64,000 nucleotides of DNA, taken from Luteibacter jiangsuensis. Its GTDB lineage: Bacteria; Pseudomonadota; Gammaproteobacteria; Xanthomonadales; Rhodanobacteraceae. The position numbers were made by a program, and so were the translations under genes. This document shows positions 51,607 to 59,730 of this stretch, one piece after another. Every line of letters begins with the position of its first letter. The first letter of the stretch is position 1. The DNA lies in assembly GCF_030812295.1 (NCBI RefSeq), contig NZ_JAUSSK010000002.1, positions 836,001 through 900,000 of the forward strand, written 5' to 3'. The notes under the pieces were generated by a model. It had not been told where the DNA came from and made no database searches. It saw nothing but the letters and a program-made list of their open reading frames with translations.

Positions 51607-51641
51607 CCGGCTAAAACAAGCGACATCCACGGGAAACCACC

Positions 51642-52532
51642 ATGGGTCACCAGCAACAAGACGTCTATTTCGTACCGAGCAAGAGCTACTGGCCCATCGT
51701 GGCAGCGGTCTCGATGTTCGTCACCGTGTTCGGTGCCGCGCACTGGCTGAACGCGCAGCCTGGCGAGGGCGGCTTCGGCAAGCCGCTGTTCTGGGTCGGC
51801 ATCGCCATGATCCTGGGCATGTTCTTCGGCTGGTTCCGTTCGGTGATCAACGAATCGCTGGCCGGCAACTACAACGGCCAGGTGGACCGCTCGTTCCGCA
51901 TGGGCATGATGTGGTTCATCTTCTCCGAAGTGATGTTCTTCGGTGCCTTCTTCGGTGCGCTGTTCTACGCCCGGCTCTTCGCGGTGCCCTGGCTGGGTGG
52001 TGAAGGCCACGGCGTGCTCACCCACCAGTTCGTCTGGCAAGGCTACGAAGCCGCATGGGGTGCCAGCGGTGGCGGCGGCCCGGAGAAGATCGGCGGTTCG
52101 TTCCAGACCATTCCGGCGTGGGGCCTGCCCCTGCTCAACACGCTGATCCTGCTGTCGTCGGGCGTGACCATCACCATCGCGCACCACGCGCTGAAGGCGG
52201 GTCACCGCAAGACACTGCTGATCGGCCTCGGCGCCACCGTGCTGCTGGGCTGCCTGTTCCTGTGGTTCCAGGCCCACGAATACGCGGAGGCCTACGAGCA
52301 CTTCAACCTCACCCTCGGCAGTGGTGTCTACGGCGCCACGTTCTTCATGCTCACCGGCTTCCACGGCATGCACGTGACCCTGGGCACGATCATGCTGGCG
52401 ATCATCTGGGTGCGCTGCGCGAAGGGCCACTTCTCCAAGGACGACCACTTCGGCTTCGAGGCGGTCGCGTGGTACTGGCATTTCGTCGACGTGGTCTGGC
52501 TGGCGCTGTTCCTCTTCGTCTACGTGCTCTGA
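51642..52532 (+). CDS. coxC: Cytochrome c oxidase subunit III
   Basis: A 296-residue membrane subunit with seven helices. Marks are MGMMWFIFSEVMFFGAFFGALFYAR, LLNTLILLSSGVTITIAHHALK, HEYAEAYEHFNLTLGSGVYGATFFMLTGFHGMHVTLGTIML in outline and the end AVAWYWHFVDVVWLALFLFVYVL. The helix-III glutamates that hold the lipid and protect subunit I are present. GGGAAA precedes the start. It converges on ilvA with only seven bases between stops, so no terminator separates them. Confidence 0.96.
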   Translation: MGHQQQDVYFVPSKSYWPIVAAVSMFVTVFGAAHWLNAQPGEGGFGKPLFWVGIAMILGMFFGWFRSVINESLAGNYNGQVDRSFRMGMMWFIFSEVMFFGAFFGALFYARLFAVPWLGGEGHGVLTHQFVWQGYEAAWGASGGGGPEKIGGSFQTIPAWGLPLLNTLILLSSGVTITIAHHALKAGHRKTLLIGLGATVLLGCLFLWFQAHEYAEAYEHFNLTLGSGVYGATFFMLTGFHGMHVTLGTIMLAIIWVRCAKGHFSKDDHFGFEAVAWYWHFVDVVWLALFLFVYVL

Positions 52533-52539
52533 CCGGCGT

Positions 52540-54078
52540 TCACCGAAGAAACAGGCGATAGGCCGGGTTGGCGGTTTCCTCGCGGTACGGATAGCCGAGC
52601 CGGTCGAGGAATTGGGTCAGCGCGGCATCGTCGTCCGCGCCGGCCTGGATGCCGACCAAGGTGGAGCTGCAATCGGCGCCCTGGTTCCGGTAGTGGAACA
52701 GGCTGATGTTCCACTCCGGCGACATCGAGCGGAGAAAGCGCATCAGCGCGCCGGGTCGCTCGGGGAATTCGAAACGGAACAACCGCTCGCCTTGCGCGCC
52801 CGTCGAACGGCCGCCGACCATGTGGCGGATGTGCTGGGTCGCGAGTTCATCGCCGCCCAGGTTGACGACGGAGAAACCGGCGGCCTCGAAGGTCGCCGCG
52901 AGCGGCGCCTCGTCGGCCCTGTCGTCGATCTGCAAGCCCACGAAGATCCGTGCCTTGTCGTCCGTTCCCAAGCGATAGTTGAACTCGGTGACGTTGCGCT
53001 CGCCTACCAGTTCGCAGAAGTGCAGGAAGCTGCCGCGTTCCTCGGGAATGCTGACGGCGAAGATCGCCTCGCGCGATTCGCCCACGGCGGCGCGTTCGGC
53101 GATGAAGCGGATGCGATCGATGTTGAGGTTGGCGCCCGAGGTGATCGCCACCAGCGTGAGCCGTTGCGCTCCGGCTTGCGAGGCATATCGGCGTGCTCCC
53201 GCCACGGCCAGGGCGCCCGCCGGTTCGACGAAGCGCCGCGTGTCCTTGTAGATGTCCTTGATGGCCAGGCAGACCTCATCGGTGTCGACGAGGATCACGT
53301 CGTCCAGATAATCCCTGCATAACCGGAACGTCTCCTCGCCGACCAGCTTGACGGCCGTTCCGTCGGAAAACAGCCCGACCTCCGGCAGTTCGACGCGATG
53401 GCCCGCCTCGATCGATCGCGCCATCGCGCAGGAATCGTGGGTCTGCACGCCGATCACCCGGATGTCCGCACGTACCATCTTCACGTAGGTCGCGACGCCG
53501 GCGGCGAGGCTGCCGCCGCCGATGGGCACGAAGATGGCATCGATCCGGCCCTGGTGCTGGCCGAGGATCTCCATGGCCACGGTACCTTGCCCCGCGATCA
53601 CGTCCGGATCGTCGAAGGCGGGAATGAAGGTCATGCCCCGTTCGCGCTGGAGCGCCAATGCGTGCGCGAACGCTTCGTTGTACGACTCGCCGGCCTCCAC
53701 GACTTCGACCGTCGGGCCGCCGAAGCGGCGGGTGGCATCCACCTTGACGCGTGGAGCGGTCTGCGGCACGACGATGACCGCAGGCGCGCCAAGTTGCGCC
53801 GCCGACCAGGCGACACCTTGCGCGTGGTTGCCCGCCGACGCGGTGATGATCCCTCGCGCCAGCACGTCGGCGGGAAGGCCGCTGATGCGGTTGTATGCGC
53901 CGCGTAACTTGAACGACGACACCGGCTGGGTGTCTTCGCGCTTGAGAAGGATGTCGTGTCCCAGTTGCTCGGAAAGCACGGTGGCGTGCTGCAACTCGGT
54001 ACGCCGCGCGACGTCGTAGACACGTGCATTGAGGATGCGGCGGAGGTAGTCGGCGGCGTCTGGGGCAGGGGCTTGCAT
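52540..54078 (-). CDS. ilvA: Threonine ammonia-lyase, biosynthetic
   Basis: A 512-residue PLP enzyme making 2-oxobutanoate from threonine, the first step of isoleucine synthesis. The PLP lysine is K57 in PVSSFKLRGAYNRI, the phosphate loop is SAGNHAQGVAWSA, and GGGSLAAGVATYVK follows. Two C-terminal ACT-like regulatory repeats span about residues 325-512 (GSFLHFCELVGERNVTEFNYR and RLFRFEFPERPGALMRFLR), so isoleucine inhibition is expected. Length matches E. coli IlvA (514). Upstream on the same strand lie an isoleucine-rich leader peptide and an attenuator. It stands alone, away from other ilv genes. Confidence 0.96.
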   Translation of the reverse strand: MQAPAPDAADYLRRILNARVYDVARRTELQHATVLSEQLGHDILLKREDTQPVSSFKLRGAYNRISGLPADVLARGIITASAGNHAQGVAWSAAQLGAPAVIVVPQTAPRVKVDATRRFGGPTVEVVEAGESYNEAFAHALALQRERGMTFIPAFDDPDVIAGQGTVAMEILGQHQGRIDAIFVPIGGGSLAAGVATYVKMVRADIRVIGVQTHDSCAMARSIEAGHRVELPEVGLFSDGTAVKLVGEETFRLCRDYLDDVILVDTDEVCLAIKDIYKDTRRFVEPAGALAVAGARRYASQAGAQRLTLVAITSGANLNIDRIRFIAERAAVGESREAIFAVSIPEERGSFLHFCELVGERNVTEFNYRLGTDDKARIFVGLQIDDRADEAPLAATFEAAGFSVVNLGGDELATQHIRHMVGGRSTGAQGERLFRFEFPERPGALMRFLRSMSPEWNISLFHYRNQGADCSSTLVGIQAGADDDAALTQFLDRLGYPYREETANPAYRLFLR

Positions 54079-54121
54079 CGAAACATGTCTCCGGTCGGGC
54101 GGTGGGCCGGAGGCGGCTATG

Positions 54122-54219
54122 AAAAACCCGCCTCTGGGGGCGGGTTGTCGGTCACCTTGCGCGCGTGATTCAACCCACCATCGATGCGATGGCGATGCTA
54201 ATCGGCGTAATCAGGTGGG
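54122..54219 (-). promoter_or_regulatory. ilvA: Transcription attenuator of ilvA (four alternative pairing segments)
   Basis: Reading the minus strand: segment 1 CCCACC (54214-54219, within the leader codons), segment 2 GGTGGGTT (54172-54179, at the leader stop), segment 3 AACCCGCC (54139-54146) and segment 4 GGCGGGTT followed by TTTC (54122-54132). Segments 3:4 form a perfect 8-base terminator stem with a six-base loop and U-tract. Segments 2:3 form an 8-base antiterminator with one G-U pair. Segments 1:2 form a 6-base pause hairpin. The isoleucine codons lie between segments 1 and 2, so a ribosome stalled there would mask 1 and allow 2:3 pairing. Confidence 0.85.
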
Positions 54220-54232
54220 ACGGACGATTCAT
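54170..54232 (-). CDS. ilvA leader peptide
   Basis: A 20-residue open reading frame, MNRPSHLITPISIAIASMVG, with four isoleucine codons in ten residues and one each of leucine, threonine and valine, the amino acids sensed in ilv leaders. Its stop codon overlaps attenuator segment 2 and its codons 5-7 overlap segment 1. GAGG lies nine bases upstream as a possible ribosome-binding site. A perfect -35 TTGACA is found at 54262-54267 on the minus strand, but the best -10 at 17-base spacing (GAGGAT) coincides with that ribosome-binding site, so transcription could even begin at the ATG. Confidence 0.85.
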   Translation of the reverse strand: MNRPSHLITPISIAIASMVG

Positions 54233-54348
54233 GGGTCGATCCTCGCGCGGTGGTGGCTGGGTGTCAACTGTTGGGAAGTCTGGATGGCTAACCCGGCTAA
54301 ATCGATCTCATGCTAGGTTCGGGCCTCCTGAAAAAGGGGAGGTCCCGC

Positions 54349-56946
54349 ATGAAGATGTATCGCCTGGCCGCGCTCGCGGTGTTCGCGTGTGCCGCCACCG
54401 CGCCGCTGCACGCCACCGATACGCCCGTTGTCAGCGGACAAGCCCGCTTCACGGTGCTCACGCCACGCGTTATCCGCATGGAGTATTCGCCGAACGCCCA
54501 GTTCGAGGACGCTCCATCGCTGGTCTTCGCCACGCGTGGCGACGCCCCGGACGTGAAGGCCAGGGTCGATCATGAAAAGGGGTGGCTGGTCATCCGCACG
54601 GGCGTGCTCACGCTGCGCTACAGGGAAGGCTCGGGTGCCTTCACGGCCGATAACCTCGGCATCGCGTCGAAGACGACGAAGCCTGCCATCGATTGGCACC
54701 CCGGCTTGAAGGAAGCCGCCAACCTCGGCGGCACCGCGCGCACGCTCGACCAGGTGGATGGCGAACGCCACGCGTCGGACAACTCGTTGCTTGACCTGGG
54801 CGACGGCCTGATCTCGCGCGATGGCTGGCATCTCGTCGACGACACCGGTAGCTTCGTGCTGGGCAACGAGAAACTGCCCTGGGTGCACCGTCGCGCCTGC
54901 CAGGATTGCACCGACTACACCTTTTTCGGCTACGGCCACGATTACACCGCTGCGCTGGGCGATTTCGCCCTGGTCGCCGGGCGCGAACCGCTGCCGCCAC
55001 GCTACGCCTTCGGTTACTGGTGGTCGCGCTACTGGAACTACAGCGACGACGAACTGCGCGATCTCGTCGCCCACTTCAACCGGTATGGCATTCCGCTCGA
55101 CGTCCTCGTGATCGACATGGACTGGCACCGTACCGACGGTCTTTCGTGGGTGCATCCGAAGAAGGACATCAACGGCCAGAGCATGGGCTGGACGGGCTAT
55201 ACGTGGAACCGCAGCCTGTTCCCCGAACCGGGCCGCCTGCTTCGCTGGCTCGGCGAGCAGGGGCTGAAGACGACGCTGAACCTGCATCCGGCGTCCGGCA
55301 TCCTGCCTCACGAAGATGCCTACAAGGATTTCATGGCCGCGTTGAAGGCCGACCCGGCGAAGCCGCTGCCGTTCGAGGCGGCCGACGCGACGTACATGGC
55401 GGCGTACTTCAGCACGGTGCTCGATCCCTTGCACGCCATGGGCGTGAGCTTCTGGTGGCTGGACTGGCAGCAGTGGAAGGAGTCGAAGGCGATGCCGGGC
55501 CTGTCCAACACGTGGTGGCTCAACCATGTGTTCTTCACCCACATGCAAGAGCAGGGCGACAAGCGCGCCCTGATCTACCACCGGTGGGGTGGCCTGGGTA
55601 ACCATCGTTACCAGGTGGGTTTCTCGGGCGATTCGATCATCTCGTGGGGCTCGCTGGCGTTCCAGCCGCGCTTCACGGCCACCGCGTCCAACGTGCTGTA
55701 TGGCTACTGGAGCCACGACCTCGGCGGCCACACGTTCCGAGACGAAAGCGATCCGGCCACGCGCCGCATCGATCCTGAGTTGTACATCCGTTGGATGCAG
55801 TTCGGCGCATGGAGCCCCATCATGCGCACGCATACCACCAAGAACCCGAACCTCACGAAGGAGCCGTGGCGTTTCGCACCGGCGCAGTTCGATGCGCTGC
55901 GCGATACCGTGCTCACGCGCTACACCTTTCTGCCTTATACGTACACCATGGGCCGCAAGGCGTATGACACGGGTATCTCGTTGGTGCGCCCGATGTATTA
56001 CGGGTGGCCCGATAGCGACGAGGCTTATAAGGCGGTCGGCGAGTACATGTTCGGCGACGACCTTCTGGTCTCGCCGGTGACCGCGGCGGGTGACGTCAAC
56101 GGCTTCACCGTGCACGAGACGTGGCTGCCGCCGGGGAGCTGGTTCGACACCACCAACGGCAGCGTCGTGAAGGGTGGCCGCATGTTCGGTGGCCGTTATC
56201 GCCTGGACGAGGTGCCGGTATTCATGCGTGCCGGCGCCATCGTCCCGACCAGCACCGATCCGTCCGTGAGCGTGGCTCACGACCGTGGTGCACGTACCTT
56301 GCGTGTCTATCCGGGCGGTAACGGCAAGGCGGAGCTCTACGAGGACGCGGGTGACGACGAGTCGTACCGCACCGACGCGTTCGCACGCACGGCGCTCTCG
56401 TCGGAGTGGTCGAAGCACGCCCTTCGCGTGAAGATCGCACCCCGTGCCGGCAGCTATCCGGGCATGCCCGCGTCGCGCCAGTGGTCCGTGGATGTCGTGG
56501 GCTCGGCGATGCCGGTGAGCATCATCGTCGATGGCGTGGCGCTCGGCCGCTCCGACGACGCGAAGCCAGGTGCCTGGCGCCTCATCGGCAAAGACCTCAC
56601 GCTGCACGTGACCCTTCCCGAGCATGGCTACGACACCGCGCAGGTGGTCGAGGTGACCTGGCCCGCGAATGCCCCGGATGTGAACGGCCTCACGGGCCAG
56701 ATGCGCGACGTGCGCGAGGCGGTGGCGTGGCTGAAGGCGCACTGGGACGACGTGAACGGCGTTCCCGACGAGGTCTCGCTCGCCGCACAGGCCGATCTGC
56801 TGATCGATTACCACCCGGAGCGGTTCGCGGAGGAAGTCGCGGCCTTCCGCAAGCGCTATGCGCAGCTGGACAAGGCGCTGGAGCTGGGTGGTGTGCCGGC
56901 CGACATGCGCGCGACGTTCAGGGCGCGGCTGGATGCGAGTCGCTGA
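54349..56946 (+). CDS. Exported GH31-family glycosidase (alpha-glucosidase/alpha-xylosidase-like)
   Basis: An 865-residue exported enzyme. The signal peptide ends near LHA (residue 22), then comes the GH31 N-terminal beta-sandwich (VIRMEYSPNAQFED, about 30-210), the TIM barrel with LDVLVIDMDWHRTD and the nucleophile in FWWLDWQQWKES (D372), the acid/base region GFSGDSIISWGSL, and the C-terminal sheets with VPVFMRAGAIVPTS. The last 110 residues (from about QMRDVREAVAWLK) are an added helical region. The WWLDW nucleophile context is unusual against the common GxWxDMNE, so specificity is uncertain. GGGGAGG precedes the start. It is divergent from ilvA. Confidence 0.88.
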   Translation: MKMYRLAALAVFACAATAPLHATDTPVVSGQARFTVLTPRVIRMEYSPNAQFEDAPSLVFATRGDAPDVKARVDHEKGWLVIRTGVLTLRYREGSGAFTADNLGIASKTTKPAIDWHPGLKEAANLGGTARTLDQVDGERHASDNSLLDLGDGLISRDGWHLVDDTGSFVLGNEKLPWVHRRACQDCTDYTFFGYGHDYTAALGDFALVAGREPLPPRYAFGYWWSRYWNYSDDELRDLVAHFNRYGIPLDVLVIDMDWHRTDGLSWVHPKKDINGQSMGWTGYTWNRSLFPEPGRLLRWLGEQGLKTTLNLHPASGILPHEDAYKDFMAALKADPAKPLPFEAADATYMAAYFSTVLDPLHAMGVSFWWLDWQQWKESKAMPGLSNTWWLNHVFFTHMQEQGDKRALIYHRWGGLGNHRYQVGFSGDSIISWGSLAFQPRFTATASNVLYGYWSHDLGGHTFRDESDPATRRIDPELYIRWMQFGAWSPIMRTHTTKNPNLTKEPWRFAPAQFDALRDTVLTRYTFLPYTYTMGRKAYDTGISLVRPMYYGWPDSDEAYKAVGEYMFGDDLLVSPVTAAGDVNGFTVHETWLPPGSWFDTTNGSVVKGGRMFGGRYRLDEVPVFMRAGAIVPTSTDPSVSVAHDRGARTLRVYPGGNGKAELYEDAGDDESYRTDAFARTALSSEWSKHALRVKIAPRAGSYPGMPASRQWSVDVVGSAMPVSIIVDGVALGRSDDAKPGAWRLIGKDLTLHVTLPEHGYDTAQVVEVTWPANAPDVNGLTGQMRDVREAVAWLKAHWDDVNGVPDEVSLAAQADLLIDYHPERFAEEVAAFRKRYAQLDKALELGGVPADMRATFRARLDASR

Positions 56947-56948
56947 TC

Positions 56949-56989
56949 CCAAGGCGCGGGGCGGCACCGATTGCCGCACCGCGCCTTGG
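56949..56989. terminator. Strong hairpin between GH31 gene and DUF2909 gene
   Basis: CCAAGGCGCGG and CCGCGCCTTGG (11 bases each) enclose an inner stem GCGGCA/TGCCGC with loop CCGAT; single unpaired bases separate the stems. It begins two bases after the GH31 stop and lies between convergent genes. The U-tract is weak (TCTTCC), so this may act with Rho or as a 3' stabiliser. Confidence 0.65.
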
Positions 56990-57006
56990 TCTTCCCGGCG
57001 CAGGCG

Positions 57007-57225
57007 CTAGAATTGGCCCACCCCGTGGGGGTGCAGCCAGCCCATGAAGATGCCCAGCGCCACCATGGCGATGAGCAGCAACGACAGGCCGATGCGGCGG
57101 GTGAGGGCCCAGACGGTGCGTTTGCTCTGTCCCTTGTCGGTCATCATGAAGAACAGGGCCTGCCCCAGGTTGAACAGCACCACCAGCAGCAGGATCACCA
57201 GCGCGTATTTGTAGATGGTTTCCAC
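57007..57225 (-). CDS. DUF2909-like twin-transmembrane protein
   Basis: A 72-residue protein with two membrane helices: YKYALVILLLVVLFNLGQALFFM (about 5-27) and RIGLSLLLIAMVALGIFMGWL (about 45-65), joined by the conserved TDKGQSKRTVWALTRR. This is the 'twin transmembrane protein' (DUF2909) typically encoded between coxC and SURF1. The GTG start gives METIYKYALV as in relatives; an ATG six codons upstream (57243) is an alternative. It is on the strand opposite to SURF1, and their 5' ends are 59 bases apart. Function is unproven but oxidase assembly is likely. Confidence 0.8.
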   Translation of the reverse strand: METIYKYALVILLLVVLFNLGQALFFMMTDKGQSKRTVWALTRRIGLSLLLIAMVALGIFMGWLHPHGVGQF

Positions 57226-57284
57226 GTGACCGTTCCGCCCCATTTCGACAATCCGAGTATAGCGGTCACCACGCAGGGTCTTGC

Positions 57285-57995
57285 ATGACCTTCCTGCGCC
57301 GTCCGACGTGGTTCGCTGTCGCACTCACCGTGGCTGGCGTGCTGGTTTTCGTGCGCCTGGGCGTCTGGCAACTGGATCGCGCGGACGAGAAGGACGAGCT
57401 GCTGCGGCGGTTCGCCGCATCGGCTTCGGCCGAGGTCGAGGACTTCGGCGCGGTGGCCGAGGTTCCGCCCGGCGACCGCTACCCGCGAGTCGACGTGCGC
57501 GGCGCCTTCGTGCCCGGCCATTACTACCTGCTCGACGACCAGACCCACGGGGGCAAGGTGGGGGTGCATGTGTACGCGCCGTTCGCCCCGTTCGGCAAGG
57601 ACCCCTACCTGCTGGTCGACCTCGGCTTCCTGCCCAAGGAATCCGGCGCGAACCCCCGCCTGCCGCCCTTGCCGATGGGACAGACGAGCGTCCGCGGGCT
57701 GTACGTGCCGCCGCCTGGCGTGGGCATCCGCATGGGCGGCGACCGCCTGCCCTTGCAGAAGAGCGCGGAGAAGACGGTCGTCTACGTGGACCTGAAGGAA
57801 ATCGGGGCCGACCTGGGGCGCTCGCTGTATCCTCGCGTGCTCCTGTTGGACGCCGATCCGGCAAGCATCTATACGCGCGACTGGACGCCGGGGTTCATGC
57901 CTCCGGCACGCCATCGCGCCTACGCATTCCAGTGGTTCACCTTCGCCTTCGCGGCACTGGTGATCTTCGTCCTCCTGCACCGCAAGCGACGCTGA
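57285..57995 (+). CDS. SURF1-family cytochrome oxidase biogenesis protein
   Basis: A 236-residue protein with a membrane helix at each end (about 8-25 and 213-231) and a periplasmic domain between, the standard SURF1 layout. Marks are RLGVWQLDRADEKDELL at the start, RYPRVDVRGAFVPGHYYLLDDQTHGGKVGVHVYAPF in outline, LVDLGFLPKE and the end HRAYAFQWFTFAFAALVIFVLL. SURF1 assists insertion of haem a into CoxA. The next gene begins 18 bases after its stop. Confidence 0.93.
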   Translation: MTFLRRPTWFAVALTVAGVLVFVRLGVWQLDRADEKDELLRRFAASASAEVEDFGAVAEVPPGDRYPRVDVRGAFVPGHYYLLDDQTHGGKVGVHVYAPFAPFGKDPYLLVDLGFLPKESGANPRLPPLPMGQTSVRGLYVPPPGVGIRMGGDRLPLQKSAEKTVVYVDLKEIGADLGRSLYPRVLLLDADPASIYTRDWTPGFMPPARHRAYAFQWFTFAFAALVIFVLLHRKRR

Positions 57996-58013
57996 GTAGC
58001 GGCCCGAGAGCTC

Positions 58014-58580
58014 ATGACCGATCCGACCGTCCGAACCACGACACCCCGCAGCGGCCGCCTCAAGCTGGTCCTGATCATGCTGGTCTTCCTCGCGCCGATC
58101 GTCGCCGCGGGGTTGCTCACCCTTTCCGGCTGGCAACCCCAAGGCAAGGGCAACGGGCAGCCGATCGTGCCGCAGCGCAGCCTCGCCGGCGTACGCGTGG
58201 AGGTCGATGGCCAGCCCTGGGCATGGCGCGATGTCGAACCGCGCCTCACCCTGGTGGCGCTGCCGGGCCCGGATTGCGCGGTGCGTTGCGTGCACACCCT
58301 CGGCCTCATGCGCAATGCGCGGATCGTGCTCAACCGCAACGCCGACCGGCTGCGCCTGCTTTACCTGGGCGGCGCGCCGACGGCGGCCGGGGCGGATGCG
58401 GTGATGGCCGCCTATAAGGTCGGCAGCGATCCCGCGGACGCTTTCGGCGAGTTCCGCCCCACCGAACCGGACAGCGTGGCCGCCGTGCTGGTCGAGTCCA
58501 ACGCGACCGCGTTGTCGTATTACCCGGCAGGCTTCGACCCGAATGGGCTGCGCAAGGACCTGCAGAAGGTGATTCGCTGA
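58014..58580 (+). CDS. Sco-like/oxidase-associated membrane-anchored protein
   Basis: A 188-residue protein with one N-terminal membrane helix (about 16-38) and a periplasmic domain that looks thioredoxin-like: RLTLVALPGPDCAVRCVHTLGLMRNARIVLNRNADRLRLLYLG in outline. It has CAVRC in place of the CxxxC of Sco proteins, and the C-terminal SYYPAGFDPNGLRKDLQKVIR is Sco-like. No obvious copper-binding histidine was seen. It is found between SURF1 and ctaA in related genomes and overlaps ctaA by one base (TGATG). A role in CuA site assembly is an inference. Confidence 0.72.
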   Translation: MTDPTVRTTTPRSGRLKLVLIMLVFLAPIVAAGLLTLSGWQPQGKGNGQPIVPQRSLAGVRVEVDGQPWAWRDVEPRLTLVALPGPDCAVRCVHTLGLMRNARIVLNRNADRLRLLYLGGAPTAAGADAVMAAYKVGSDPADAFGEFRPTEPDSVAAVLVESNATALSYYPAGFDPNGLRKDLQKVIR

Positions 58581-59728
58581 TGTCGCCGCGTTCCGTGAAG
58601 ATCCTGAGGACGCTCGCGCTGCTCGCGGCGCTGTTCGCTTTTGGCGTGGTGATGTTCGGCGCCTTCGTGCGCCTGTCGAACGCGGGGCTCTCCTGCCCCG
58701 ATTGGCCGACCTGCTACGGCAAGGCCACCTGGCCGGGCCATGCGCAGGACATCGCGCAGGCGAACGAAGCCTTTCCCGACCGCCCCTACGAGACGCACAA
58801 GGCCTGGCGTGAGCAGGTGCACCGTTTTCTTGCCGGCAGCCTGGGTGTGATGGTGCTGGCGATCGCATTGATCGCCGCGTGGCGCCGCCGGTTCGCCGTG
58901 GTGGCGGTGTCGCTCGCGGCGGTGTTCGCCGCGGTGGGCGTGGTCATGTATATGCGCGGCGAGCACGTGGTGTCGTCGTGCGTGTCGGCGCTGGCGATCG
59001 CCTTGCCGTTGATTGCCGCGGCGACGCTCGACCGTCCTGGCGCGTGGAAGGTCGGTGTGGCGGCACTGGCCGTCATCATCTTCCAGGCCATGCTCGGCAT
59101 GTGGACGGTGACCCTGCTGTTGAAACCCATCGTGGTGATGGGCCATCTCCTCGGCGGGCTGGCGACGTTCGCCTTGCTGGCCTGGGTGGCGTTGCGCTGG
59201 TGGCGTGTCGGCACGCCGGACGACCGCTTCGCCGCCTTGCGTGCGCCGGTCGCGATCGGCATCGTCGTGCTGGTGTGCCAGATCGCCCTCGGCGGCTGGA
59301 CCAGTTCGAACTACGCCGCGCTCGCATGCGGGATCGACTTCCCCAAGTGCCTTGGCCAATGGTGGCCGGAGACCGATTTCCCGCAGGCCTTCGTGCTCTG
59401 GCGCGGCATCGGTGTCAACTACGAAGGTGGCGTGCTCGACATGGCCGCGCGCAGTGCGATCCAACTCGCCCATCGCATCGGCGCCCTGGTGACCTTCTGC
59501 TACCTCGGCTGGTTGTCTCACCGGCTGGCCAGGGCAGGGCTGCGCAAGGCGGGTATCGCCGTCGCCGTGGTACTGGTGGCCCAGGTGCTGCTCGGCATCG
59601 GCAACGTGCACCTCGGGCTGCCGCTGCCGGTGGCCACGGCGCACAATGGCGTAGCCGCGCTGCTGTTGTTCACCCTGCTGGTGGCGCTTGCCAGCACGCA
59701 GCGCCTGCCCGTGCCGGAGTCCCCTTGA
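58580..59728 (+). CDS. ctaA: Haem A synthase (Cox15)
   Basis: A 382-residue membrane enzyme oxidising the C8 methyl of haem O to give haem A. Marks are [22 protein letters not shown] near the N-terminus, [13 protein letters not shown] with a haem-ligand histidine, [43 protein letters not shown] and the late [20 protein letters not shown] and [13 protein letters not shown]. Eight helices are expected. It overlaps the preceding stop by one base and ctaB follows at two bases. Confidence 0.95.
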   Translation: MSPRSVKILRTLALLAALFAFGVVMFGAFVRLSNAGLSCPDWPTCYGKATWPGHAQDIAQANEAFPDRPYETHKAWREQVHRFLAGSLGVMVLAIALIAAWRRRFAVVAVSLAAVFAAVGVVMYMRGEHVVSSCVSALAIALPLIAAATLDRPGAWKVGVAALAVIIFQAMLGMWTVTLLLKPIVVMGHLLGGLATFALLAWVALRWWRVGTPDDRFAALRAPVAIGIVVLVCQIALGGWTSSNYAALACGIDFPKCLGQWWPETDFPQAFVLWRGIGVNYEGGVLDMAARSAIQLAHRIGALVTFCYLGWLSHRLARAGLRKAGIAVAVVLVAQVLLGIGNVHLGLPLPVATAHNGVAALLLFTLLVALASTQRLPVPESP

Positions 59729-59730
59729 GC

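Noticed and set aside
49843-51630. A 595-codon minus-strand open frame opposite coxA
   Set aside because: The product is a His/Asp/Arg-rich string typical of the antisense of a membrane protein gene; CoxA is unambiguous on the other strand.
54313-56979. An 888-codon minus-strand open frame opposite the GH31 gene
   Set aside because: The translation is Arg/His/Val-rich without domain or signal, and the plus-strand gene has catalytic motifs, a signal peptide and a strong ribosome-binding site.
58879-59730. A long in-frame extension upstream of ctaB giving a 587-residue protein
   Set aside because: The added part is the shifted frame of ctaA; the family start [13 protein letters not shown] at 59731 gives the normal CtaB length.
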